Origin: Aurantiacibacter zhengii
Lineage (GTDB): Bacteria > Pseudomonadota > Alphaproteobacteria > Sphingomonadales > Sphingomonadaceae
NCBI RefSeq assembly: GCF_003584125.1
Contig: NZ_QXFL01000008.1
Span: 1-64,000 of the forward strand
Reading direction: 5' to 3'
DNA: 64,000 nucleotides
Shown here: positions 45,940-54,256 of the stretch, in pieces
Numbering within the stretch: position 1 is the stretch's first letter
Layout of the letters: each line of letters opens with the position of its first letter
The notes under the pieces: generated by a model
What the model was told of the DNA's origin: nothing
Seen by the model: the letters and a program-made list of their open reading frames with translations, nothing else
Databases searched by the model: none
Made by a program: the position numbers and the translations under genes

Positions 45940-46496
45940 CCGCGGTTCTGGCGGCGTTCGGCGCGGCGTTCGCGCATCTGCTGGCGGCGTTCCTCGGACG
46001 TGACGGTGCCGTCGTTGTTGGCATCGGCACGTTCGAAACGGTCAAGAGCGGCGCTGGTGAATTCGGCTTCGGTGATCGTGCCGTCATTGTCGGTGTCGGC
46101 GCGGTTCATCATCATGCCCCGCATCCCGCCGCCCCGGCGAGCCATGCGCTGGCCGCGATGGCCGTCGCGCTCGCCAGCCTGGGCCCGGCGCTCGGCACGC
46201 CGTTCCTGCATGGTATCGCGCGCGGCCTGGGTTTCGGCAAAGCTGAGCATGCCGTCGTTGTCGGTGTCCATCCGGTCGAAGCGGGCGCGTGCGCGCGCCT
46301 CACGATCGGCTTCGTCCAGCACGCCGTCGTCGTTGGCATCCATGCGAGCGAAATGCGCAGCGGCGCGGGCCTCGGCATCGGCGCGGGTCATTTCGGCTCC
46401 GCGTTGTGGAAGGTCCTGCGCCATGGAGGCGCCGCTCAGGGCCAAGGTCGCGCTGGACGCAGCGACTGTGGCGACAAATATCAGGGTCTCGTTCAT
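45936..46496 (-). CDS. Periplasmic EF-hand protein, first gene of a two-component operon
   Basis: 186 residues. The signal peptide ends at about residue 26 (SGASMAQ). Four canonical calcium-binding loops follow: DANDDGVLDEAD (53-64), DTDNDGMLSFAE (77-88), DTDNDGTITEAE (134-145) and DANNDGTVTSEE (158-169). An Arg/Met-rich linker lies between loops 2 and 3, and the tail is basic. GGAGAG precedes the ATG. The stop overlaps the regulator start, so the protein is made with the two-component system. It may sense or buffer Ca2+ for the kinase (inference). Confidence 0.88.
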   Translation of the reverse strand: MNETLIFVATVAASSATLALSGASMAQDLPQRGAEMTRADAEARAAAHFARMDANDDGVLDEADREARARARFDRMDTDNDGMLSFAETQAARDTMQERRAERRAQAGERDGHRGQRMARRGGGMRGMMMNRADTDNDGTITEAEFTSAALDRFERADANNDGTVTSEERRQQMRERRAERRQNRG

Positions 46497-46600
46497 GTCA
46501 CTCTCCAGTTCGTTTCGGTAGAGCAACGGGCCGCCAGCCTGAGGGGGGAGGGAAGAGGTCAGGCAACCCGCTGCTCTGTGATACCGGTTATAGGCAACAG

Positions 46601-46650
46601 GTGTCGCACGATTTTGCCGGTTCGGGAGAGAATTGTCGCAATTTGTCGCA
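46601..46650 (-). promoter_or_regulatory. TGTCGCA direct repeats upstream of the EF-hand/two-component operon
   Basis: TTGTCGCA occurs at 46633-46640 and 46643-46650, exactly one 10-bp period apart. A third TGTCGCA is at 46602-46608, 31 bases away. The cluster lies 105-154 bases upstream of the EF-hand ATG. This direct-repeat, ~10-bp layout is usual for OmpR-family sites. The rest of the 46497-46718 gap shows no other gene. Confidence 0.5.
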
Positions 46651-46718
46651 CAATCGCCTGGCCGTTCATCGCGCCGTTATCTGCGCCCTGGCTGGCGAAA
46701 GTGGGTCAAGCGACCGCG

Positions 46719-48527
46719 TCAGAGCGGTTTGCACGCCTCCTCCAGCCATGCCAGTTCCTCGCCTTCCATCTGCGGGGCCAGCACATCGCGCACCTTGGCG
46801 TGATAGGTGTTCCACCAGTTCACCTCGGCCGGGCTGAGCAGGCTGCGATCCACCAGCGTGCGGTCGATGGGGGCAAAGGTGAGTGTCTCGAAGCCGAGCC
46901 AGGCGCCTTCGCCGCCGGGGATCTCGCGCTCTTCCACCAACACCAGGTTCTCGATGCGGATGCCGTATTCGTTCGCCTTGTAATAGCCCGGCTCGTTCGA
47001 GAGGATCATGCCTGCCATCAGCGGCTGGTCCGTGCCCGCCTGCGCGCCGCGCCCCTTGGCGATGCGTTGCGGACCCTCGTGCACGCCCAGAAACGCGCCC
47101 ACGCCGTGGCCGGTGCCGTGGGCATAGTCGAGGCCCGCTCGCCACAGGAATTGCCGCGCCAGGGTGTCCAGCGCGGAGCCGGGCGTGCCGGGGGGGAAGG
47201 TCTGCGTATCGAGCGCGATGTGGCCCTTCAGCACGCGCGTAAAACGGTCGCACACTTCGGCGGGCGGAGCATCCGGGCCAACCCAGATGGTGCGCGTGAT
47301 ATCGGTAGTGCCGTCGGGATACTGGCCGCCGGAATCGACCAGATAGACGCTGTTCGGCTCCAGCTTGATGTTGCTCTCTTCATCCACGCGGTAATGCGGA
47401 CTGGCTCCGTTCGGCCCCGCACCGCTGATCGTGTCGAACGACAGGTCGCGCAGCAGGTCGCTGTTCATCTTGCGCAGATCGTGCAGCTTGGCGGCGGCGG
47501 AAAGTTCATCAACCTTGCCCTGCGGCGCTTCGACGCTCAACCAGTGAAGGAACTGCGAAATGGCCACGCCATCGCGCGCCTGTGCATCGCGGTGGCCCTG
47601 TTGCTCGGCAGGCGTTTTGATCGCCTTGGGCAGCACGGTGGGATCGTCTTCGCTGACGATCTCGGCACCGACATCGTCCAGCCGCTGGAAAATCGCCGCG
47701 ACCGAACGCTGCGGATCGGCGGCGACGCGCTTACCTGCCATTTCGGCAAAGGCGTCGGAGAACTCGTCGCGCGGACGGATACGCACGGCATTGCCCAGCG
47801 CCTTCGCCACATCCGCAGGCACCTTGTCGGGCGCGATGAACCAGTCTGCGGTCCCGTCCGCCTGCACGAAGAGATAAGAGAGCGCAACGGGCGTGTGATC
47901 GACGTCGGCACCGCGAATGTTCAGCGTCCAGGCGACCGAATCGAGCGCACTGATGACCACCGCGTCGAGCTTTTCTGTCTTCAGCCACTCGGCAATTTCG
48001 CCGCGCTTTTCAGCGCTGGAACGGCCCGCCAGCTTGTCGTCCTGCACGTAGGCAGGCGCGGGGGAGGGTTCGGGCTGGTCGTCCCAGACGGCATCCAGCG
48101 GATTGGAGTCGACGGGCACCAGCTCGGCACCCACGGCTGCCAGCTTTTTCTCCACCGCCTGCGCCCATCCGCGCGTGTGCAGCCAAGGGTCGTAGGCGAT
48201 GCGCGTGCCTTCACTGGCATTTTCGGCCAGCCAGTCGGCCATCGAATCGTCCGGCACGGACTTGTATTCGTAAAGCTGCCCGCTCACCTGCTGGCGCACC
48301 TGCAGGGTGTAGCGCCCATCGACGAACATCGCGGCTTTGTTCTTCAGGATCGCGGCGCTGCCGGCAGAACCACCAAAACCCGTCAGCCAGGCGAGGCGCT
48401 GGGCATAGGCACCCACGTATTCGCTCAAATGCTCGTCACTGATCGGCACCACGAAGCCATCAAGGTCGCGGCGGTCCAGTTCCTTGCGCAGGGCATCAAG
48501 GCGGGCTTCGTGGGTTTGCATCAGCAT
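46719..48527 (-). CDS. Aminopeptidase P-family metallopeptidase
   Basis: 602 residues. Two creatinase-like N-terminal domains (starting with LRKELDRRDLDGFVVP) precede the catalytic pita-bread domain (about residues 310-540). Metal ligands are visible in VDSGGQYPDGTTDITRT (two Asp), GTGHGVG (His), SNEPGYY (Glu) and GIRIENLVLV (Glu). It should remove N-terminal residues before proline. The ATG at 48527 has GGAAG eight bases upstream and is preferred to the ATGs at 48572 and 48557. It diverges from the oligopeptidase gene across 208 bases. Confidence 0.93.
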   Translation of the reverse strand: MLMQTHEARLDALRKELDRRDLDGFVVPISDEHLSEYVGAYAQRLAWLTGFGGSAGSAAILKNKAAMFVDGRYTLQVRQQVSGQLYEYKSVPDDSMADWLAENASEGTRIAYDPWLHTRGWAQAVEKKLAAVGAELVPVDSNPLDAVWDDQPEPSPAPAYVQDDKLAGRSSAEKRGEIAEWLKTEKLDAVVISALDSVAWTLNIRGADVDHTPVALSYLFVQADGTADWFIAPDKVPADVAKALGNAVRIRPRDEFSDAFAEMAGKRVAADPQRSVAAIFQRLDDVGAEIVSEDDPTVLPKAIKTPAEQQGHRDAQARDGVAISQFLHWLSVEAPQGKVDELSAAAKLHDLRKMNSDLLRDLSFDTISGAGPNGASPHYRVDEESNIKLEPNSVYLVDSGGQYPDGTTDITRTIWVGPDAPPAEVCDRFTRVLKGHIALDTQTFPPGTPGSALDTLARQFLWRAGLDYAHGTGHGVGAFLGVHEGPQRIAKGRGAQAGTDQPLMAGMILSNEPGYYKANEYGIRIENLVLVEEREIPGGEGAWLGFETLTFAPIDRTLVDRSLLSPAEVNWWNTYHAKVRDVLAPQMEGEELAWLEEACKPL

Positions 48528-48735
48528 TGGGTCGTCTTCCGGTTTCAGAGGAAACATGTTCGCGTTATGCATCCGACATAGGCCTTTGCCCGGCGTGTTT
48601 CCACCCGCAGCATGGTTCCAGTCTTGCGGAGGCCCTCGCCCGCGGCTGTCGATCCGCAACATGGCCCTTGCCGCATTCGCAGCCCTTGCTACGGCCACAG
48701 CTGCAATCGCCCCAACCTGATCTCGGGACAATGAA

Positions 48736-50814
48736 TTGAACTACGACACCAGCATCCAGCCGCCCCGTGCCGAGCAGCGCGAACACAGTTACACCCGTCA
48801 CGGTACCACCGTGTCCGACCCATGGGCGTGGCTGCGCGACCAGAGCTATCCCACCATCGATGACGAGGACGTGCTGGAATACGTCCGTGCCGAGAACGCC
48901 TATTTCGAGGCGCAGATGGCGGGCAATCGCGGGCTGGTGGAGGAATTGTTCACCGAGATGCGCGCCCGCATCAAGGAAGCCGATTCCAGCGTTCCGCAGC
49001 GCGATGGCGATTACGAGTATTGGTCGGAGTTCGAGGAAGGCGCGCAGTATCGCAAGTACTACCGCCGTCCCGTGGCGGGCGGCGCGACCCAGCTCATCCT
49101 GGACGTGCCGGCCTTGGCCGAGAGCCACGAATACTTCAGCCTCGGCGCGTTTTCGGTAAGCGAGGACGGGCGCTATCTCGCCTATTCTACCGACACCAGC
49201 GGCGGCGAATTCTACACCGGGTTCATCAAGAACCTGCACACCGGCGACGTGCTGGAAGACCGCATCGAGAACGTGAACTCCGGCCTGATCTGGGCAGCGA
49301 ACGATACCGTGCTGGTCTATGGCCGGGCGAACGAGAACTGGCGCGTGGACCGTGTGCTTGCCCACACCATCGGCCAGCCCGCCGTCAGCGACGTGGAGAT
49401 ATTCCACGAGGCGACGCTGGGCTACACCGCGTCGCCATCTGTCAGCGCCAACCGTCAATGGCTGGTGATTGCCACAGGCGACAACGAGACGAGCGAGGTG
49501 ATGTTCACCTCTATCGACGATCCCACCGGGAAACTGACCATCATCAGGCCGCGCCAGGTCGGCGTTGAATACGCCGCCGACTTCCGTGACGATACGATCT
49601 ACATCTGGGCGAACGACGAGCATGTGAACTTCCGCCTCGCCACCGCGCCGGTAAGCGCGCCCGGAGAGTGGACGACGCTGATCGAGGGTTCGGACGAATT
49701 CTACCTGACAGGCTTCGACCTGTTCAAGGATTTCTACGTGACCGAGGGGCGTCTGAACGGCCTCGATCAGGTGCAGATCCGTTACTACGACGACCCTGCG
49801 CGGGTGCAGTCCATCGATTTCCCCGAAGCCGCTTACGACGCCGGTACTGGCAACAATCCGGAATGGGACCAGGACCGCATCCGCCTGTCGTACCAGAGCC
49901 CGATCACGCCCGACACCGTCTACGACTATCACGTCGCCTCGGGTGAACTCGAGGTGCTGAAGGTCCAGGAAATTCCCAGCGGTTTCGACCCCTCGCTCTA
50001 TGCAGTCGACCGGGTGGAGGTGCGCGCCCGTGACGGGGCGATGGTGCCGGTCTCCATCGTCTATCGCAAGGATCGCGACGCGATGAACGGCGGGGCTGGT
50101 GGGCCGCTGCACCTCTATGCCTACGGCGCCTATGGGTTTGCCGTGCCGCCGGGCTTCTCCACCTCGCGGTTCAGCATGGTGGACAGGGGCATGGCCTATG
50201 CCATCGCCCACATCCGCGGCGGGGACGATCTGGGGCGCAACTGGTACTTGCAGGGCAAGATGGAAGCGCGCACCAACAGCTTCAACGATTTCGTGGACGT
50301 GGCGCGCGGGCTGGTGGACATGGGCTACACCGCCGAAGGCCGCATCTCGGCGAGCGGCGGGTCTGCCGGAGGCGAACTGATGGGTGCGGTGGTGAACCAG
50401 GCGCCCGAACTGTTCGGCGCGGTGGTGGCGCACGTTCCCTTCGTGGACGTGCTCAACACCATGCTCGACGACACCTTGCCGCTGACGCCGGGCGAATGGC
50501 CGGAATGGGGCAACCCCATCGAAAGCGAGGCCGCCTTCACCAATATCCTGAGCTATTCTCCCTACGACCAGGTTGTGCGGCAGGCCTATCCGCCGATGCT
50601 GGTGACCGCAGGCCTGAACGATCCGCGCGTCACCTACTGGGAGCCCGCCAAGTGGGTGGCCAAGCTGCGCGAGTACAAGACCGACGACAATATCCTGCTG
50701 CTCAAGACCAACATGGGCGCTGGCCACGGCGGCAAGTCGGGTCGCTGGGAAGGCCTGCGCGAAACGGCGGAGGAGGTGGCCTTCATCCTGTGGCAGCTCG
50801 GCGTTGCGAAATGA
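48736..50814 (+). CDS. ptrB: Oligopeptidase B-like prolyl oligopeptidase (S9A)
   Basis: 692 residues. A beta-propeller domain (about residues 70-400) gates the alpha/beta hydrolase domain (about 410-692). The nucleophile is in SASGGSAGGELMGA. Asp (GLNDPRV) and His (MGAGHGGKSGR) complete the triad. The sequence fits oligopeptidase B, which cuts short peptides after basic residues. No signal peptide is seen. The TTG at 48736 is the start, since the adjacent ATG leads to a stop. The thioesterase gene overlaps its stop. Confidence 0.92.
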   Translation: MNYDTSIQPPRAEQREHSYTRHGTTVSDPWAWLRDQSYPTIDDEDVLEYVRAENAYFEAQMAGNRGLVEELFTEMRARIKEADSSVPQRDGDYEYWSEFEEGAQYRKYYRRPVAGGATQLILDVPALAESHEYFSLGAFSVSEDGRYLAYSTDTSGGEFYTGFIKNLHTGDVLEDRIENVNSGLIWAANDTVLVYGRANENWRVDRVLAHTIGQPAVSDVEIFHEATLGYTASPSVSANRQWLVIATGDNETSEVMFTSIDDPTGKLTIIRPRQVGVEYAADFRDDTIYIWANDEHVNFRLATAPVSAPGEWTTLIEGSDEFYLTGFDLFKDFYVTEGRLNGLDQVQIRYYDDPARVQSIDFPEAAYDAGTGNNPEWDQDRIRLSYQSPITPDTVYDYHVASGELEVLKVQEIPSGFDPSLYAVDRVEVRARDGAMVPVSIVYRKDRDAMNGGAGGPLHLYAYGAYGFAVPPGFSTSRFSMVDRGMAYAIAHIRGGDDLGRNWYLQGKMEARTNSFNDFVDVARGLVDMGYTAEGRISASGGSAGGELMGAVVNQAPELFGAVVAHVPFVDVLNTMLDDTLPLTPGEWPEWGNPIESEAAFTNILSYSPYDQVVRQAYPPMLVTAGLNDPRVTYWEPAKWVAKLREYKTDDNILLLKTNMGAGHGGKSGRWEGLRETAEEVAFILWQLGVAK

Positions 50815-51224
50815 GCGACCGTTTCTCCCTCACCTTCACCGCGCGGCCGGAGCACATCGATGCCAACGGCCACGTCAACAACACCGTCTGGGTGCGCTGG
50901 ATGGAAGAGCTGGCCGTGGCCCACTGGGATGCCCACGCCGCGCCCGAACACCGGGAGGCCTACGTCTGGGTGGTGACCCGGCACGAGATCGACTATCGCG
51001 GCAACGTGACCGAGGGCGCCGAGGTGACCGGCGAGACCATCATCAAGGATGGCCCGCGCGGCGCGCGGTTCGACCGGCATTACGAGTTTCGCGATGCGCA
51101 GGGCAAGGCGCTGGTGCGCGCTAAATCGACCTGGGCCATGGTGGACAAGGCCAGCGGCCGCTTGCTGCGCGTGCCTGCCGAGGTTGCCGCGCCTTTCCTG
51201 CCGCGTTCCGATCGGACAGACTAA
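50811..51224 (+). CDS. Hotdog-fold acyl-CoA thioesterase
   Basis: 137 residues. The fold is recognisable from RPEHIDANGHVNNTVWVRWMEE (4-hydroxybenzoyl-CoA thioesterase / YbgC-like, with the catalytic Asp and the HVNN motif) and HEIDYRGNVTEGAEV. It hydrolyses an acyl-CoA in the cytoplasm; the substrate is unknown. The ATG overlaps the oligopeptidase stop (ATGA), suggesting coupling. The stop overlaps that of the diguanylate cyclase on the other strand (CTAA). Confidence 0.9.
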   Translation: MSDRFSLTFTARPEHIDANGHVNNTVWVRWMEELAVAHWDAHAAPEHREAYVWVVTRHEIDYRGNVTEGAEVTGETIIKDGPRGARFDRHYEFRDAQGKALVRAKSTWAMVDKASGRLLRVPAEVAAPFLPRSDRTD

Positions 51225-52930
51225 GCCGCGACGCGGCGCTCTACCGTTCGGCGCGGACGGAAGACCTTCAGCCTTTCCGACATCGTCCGGTCGCGTCCGC
51301 AGGCCTTTGCCTCGTACAGCAGCCGGTCGGCGCGCAGGTAAAGCGCATCGAAGCTGCTATCGGCCAGGGCATCGTGCGGCACCTCCACTACGCCCATGCT
51401 GGCGGTCACGACTTCGGGCACCAAACCTGACCGGGCCACTTCCTCGGTAATGGCGAGGCGGCGTTCCTCCGCCCGTTCGATCGCGCCCATGCCGCGCAGC
51501 AGCAGCACGAATTCCTCACCGCCCATGCGGAACGCCAACGAGTTGATATCGTCGCGGCGCAGGGCATTGGCCACGCTTTTCAGCACCGCGTCTCCGGTCG
51601 CATGGCCGTGCAGGTCGTTCACGCTCTTGAACTTGTCGACGTCGATCACGGCCATGGCCGTGAATCCCTCGGCGCGCAGGACGGGGAACCGGGCTTCCAG
51701 CGCCCGGCGGTTGAGCAGGCCGGTAAGGGCGTCGCGCTCGCTCAATTCCTCAAGTGTGCGCGCCTCGGTCAGCGCGCGGTCGCGTTCGCGGCGCACGGCG
51801 AGGAAACGGTCGGCCACGCCAAGGCCGACGATCACCACTTCCAGCGCCAGCGCGAAGAACATCGAGAGGTCTATCGAATCGCTACCGACGTAGACGCCCA
51901 GCCCCTTGAGCAGGCGGTCGACGGCGGTGGCCATCACCAGCAGCCATGCGGCGGCCAGGAAGCGCGCGGCGCGGCTGCCGCGCATCAGTGCGGTGACGAT
52001 GGCGCAGATCAGCCCGGGGATCACGGGCAGGAAGGCATAGAAGTACAGCTGGTTGTCGAAGCTCTGCGTCCACGGCAGCTGCAGGGCGGCAAAGCCGGGC
52101 ACCAGCATCGACCAGAACGACAGCGCCGTAAGCGCGCGGCGTTCCCACTGGCGCAGCATGTCGCGTTCCACGAAGCTGGCGATGAACAGACCGCCAAAAC
52201 CCACGCCAACCGCCCACACCAGCGGCGCGGCAATGGCCAGCAAGCTGATGGGCAGGGTGAAGAAAGACGAGACCACTCCGCCCGCGGTACCGATATAGAC
52301 GATCATCGAGATGGTCATGCAGGCGTGAAACAGCACGAACCGTTCGCGCAACACCACGAAGAACATTCCATCGAACAGCAGGGGCATTACCAGCATGCCG
52401 GTGAGCATGGCGAGGAACATCGTCGCGAACAGGGCGCCGGTCTGGTTCTGTGGCCGGGTGACGAGCCGCGCTTCGGAGCCGATCGTGACGCTGTGCGGCG
52501 CGACTATGCGGACCAGGATGGCCCGCGTATCGTCCTCTATCTCCGGCAGGTCCACGGTAAAGGTCGGCCCCGCCGCCACGGGTGTTGCCTGCCCGGCGGA
52601 ATATCTTTCCACCTGCATGCTGCCGTCCGCCGCCAGCGCGGCGATGGCGATGCTGTCAAAAACCGTGATCCGGCTGGAAAACTCTTTGGGCGGATCGTTC
52701 CGGTCCCAGGTGTCGAACCGCAGCCACGTTACCTTGCGCCCGTCCTGCAAGCCGCTCTTGCCGCAGGTCCACTCAAGCTGCCCGATAGCCGCGGAAAGGG
52801 GGAGCCTCTCGTCGCTGTAGGCGCGACAGGGCGCGACCGACGTGGTTTGCGCCTCCGCCCTTTCGGATGCCAGCACGATGCCAAGGCACGCCAGCAGGGC
52901 AAGCAGCATAGTGGTGGCGGCGCGCGTCAT
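51221..52930 (-). CDS. 7TM-type diguanylate cyclase
   Basis: 569 residues. A signal peptide (to about residue 28), a periplasmic sensor-like region (to about 165), seven membrane segments (about 168-378) and a coiled coil lead to a GGDEF domain (about 400-550). The active site is GGEEF in RMGGEEFVLLL, so it should make cyclic di-GMP. The family motif DVDKFKSVNDLHGHATGD with the metal-binding Asp is intact. No EAL domain is present. The architecture matches 7TMR-DISM sensors. Confidence 0.93.
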   Translation of the reverse strand: MTRAATTMLLALLACLGIVLASERAEAQTTSVAPCRAYSDERLPLSAAIGQLEWTCGKSGLQDGRKVTWLRFDTWDRNDPPKEFSSRITVFDSIAIAALAADGSMQVERYSAGQATPVAAGPTFTVDLPEIEDDTRAILVRIVAPHSVTIGSEARLVTRPQNQTGALFATMFLAMLTGMLVMPLLFDGMFFVVLRERFVLFHACMTISMIVYIGTAGGVVSSFFTLPISLLAIAAPLVWAVGVGFGGLFIASFVERDMLRQWERRALTALSFWSMLVPGFAALQLPWTQSFDNQLYFYAFLPVIPGLICAIVTALMRGSRAARFLAAAWLLVMATAVDRLLKGLGVYVGSDSIDLSMFFALALEVVIVGLGVADRFLAVRRERDRALTEARTLEELSERDALTGLLNRRALEARFPVLRAEGFTAMAVIDVDKFKSVNDLHGHATGDAVLKSVANALRRDDINSLAFRMGGEEFVLLLRGMGAIERAEERRLAITEEVARSGLVPEVVTASMGVVEVPHDALADSSFDALYLRADRLLYEAKACGRDRTMSERLKVFRPRRTVERRVAA

Positions 52931-53022
52931 GCACCCCGTTTAAGGCCAGCGCCTGTAGATAGGGTAAATGACGGAGCAACATTACTTCCGAATTTTGCCT
53001 GTCAGCAACAGGGCTGCGGCAT

Positions 53023-54138
53023 TCAGGCTATCGCCTCTTCGATAGGCAAAAGGTCGTAACCCAGTTCGCTGGCGACGGCAGGATATGTGACGCGGCCTGC
53101 GTGCACGTTCAGCCCCTGCGCCAGGTGCCGATCGCGGCGCATGGCCTCTTTCCAGCCCAGGTTGGCGATGCGGATGGCATGCGGCAGGGTGACGTTGTTC
53201 AGCGCATAGGTGCTGGTGCGGCTGACCGCACCGGGCATGTTGGCGACGCAATAGTGCACGATGTCGTCCACCACGTAGGTGGGATTGTCGTGAGTCGTGG
53301 GCTTGCTCGTTTCGAAACAACCACCCTGGTCGATGGCGACATCGACCAGCACGGCGCCCGGCTTCATGGTCTTCAGCATTGCGCGGCTGACCAGCTTGGG
53401 TGCTGCGGCACCGGGTACCAGCACGGCGCCCACCACCATGTCTGCCTGCGCCACGGCCTGTTCGAGATTGGCCTTGCTGGCAAAGCGGGTGCTGGCGCGC
53501 GATTCGAAATGCGTGCCGACCTTTTCCAGCACTTCCGGGTCCAGATCCATGATCATCGTGCTTGCACCCAGCCCGGCAGACATCTGCGCGGCGTTGAAGC
53601 CTACCACGCCGCCGCCGATGATAACCACCTTGCCCGGCAGTACGCCGGGAACGCCGCCCAGCAGTACGCCGCGTCCGCCGTGAACCTTCTCCAGCGCATT
53701 GGCACCCGCCTGGATGCTCATGCGCCCGGCCACCTGGCTCATCGGCTTCAGGAGCGGCAGGCCGCCGCGCGGTCCGGTAACGGTTTCGTAGGCGATCGCG
53801 GTGCAGCCGGACTTCACCAGCCCCTCGGTCTGCGCGGCATCGGGGGCGAGGTGGAGATAGGTGTAGAGAATCTGGCCCTCGCGCAGCCGCGCAATTTCCT
53901 CGGGCTGGGGTTCCTTTACCTTCACGATCATCTCGCACTCGGCGAAAATGTCCTCGACCTTGTCGATCACCTTCGCGCCGCTGGCGACATACTGTGCGTC
54001 GTAGGCGCCGATGCCTGCGCCAGCGCCGGTTTCCACCCACACCTCGTGACCGTTGGCGATCAGTTCCTTGGCGCTTTCCGGCGTCAGGCCGACGCGGTAT
54101 TCGCGGTTCTTGATCTCGCGGGGGCAGCCGATGCGCAT
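53023..54138 (-). CDS. ald: Alanine dehydrogenase
   Basis: 371 residues, the family length. It interconverts alanine and pyruvate with NAD. The N-terminus RIGCPREIKNREYRVGLTP is characteristic. The NAD site is GGGVVGFNAAQMSAGLGA (about residue 174). The catalytic-region motifs DVAIDQGGCFE and NMPGAVSRTST are present. GGAG lies nine bases before the ATG. The 14-base palindrome at 54200-54213 is 62 bases upstream. No Lrp/AldR-type regulator is adjacent. Confidence 0.96.
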   Translation of the reverse strand: MRIGCPREIKNREYRVGLTPESAKELIANGHEVWVETGAGAGIGAYDAQYVASGAKVIDKVEDIFAECEMIVKVKEPQPEEIARLREGQILYTYLHLAPDAAQTEGLVKSGCTAIAYETVTGPRGGLPLLKPMSQVAGRMSIQAGANALEKVHGGRGVLLGGVPGVLPGKVVIIGGGVVGFNAAQMSAGLGASTMIMDLDPEVLEKVGTHFESRASTRFASKANLEQAVAQADMVVGAVLVPGAAAPKLVSRAMLKTMKPGAVLVDVAIDQGGCFETSKPTTHDNPTYVVDDIVHYCVANMPGAVSRTSTYALNNVTLPHAIRIANLGWKEAMRRDRHLAQGLNVHAGRVTYPAVASELGYDLLPIEEAIA

Positions 54139-54199
54139 GGGAATGGACTCCAGTCAATTTCGGGATAAGTCGGGCTGGTGCCCGATTGTTCCGAAGGCC

Positions 54200-54213
54200 G
54201 TTACAGATGTAAC
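54200..54213. promoter_or_regulatory. Palindrome upstream of ald
   Basis: GTTACA-GA-TGTAAC, a perfect 6-bp inverted repeat with a two-base spacer, lies 62 bases upstream of the ald ATG and 44 bases past the HerA-like gene stop. It could be a regulator site. Confidence 0.35.
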
Positions 54214-54256
54214 CGCTTTGCTGCAATTCAAAACACGACCGGCGCGGGTGCGCCCT

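Noticed and set aside
45816-50727. Long frames opposite the EF-hand, aminopeptidase and oligopeptidase genes (45816-48581, 48565-50727)
   Set aside because: Same artefact of high GC; the opposite-strand genes have signal peptides or catalytic motifs in the correct frame.
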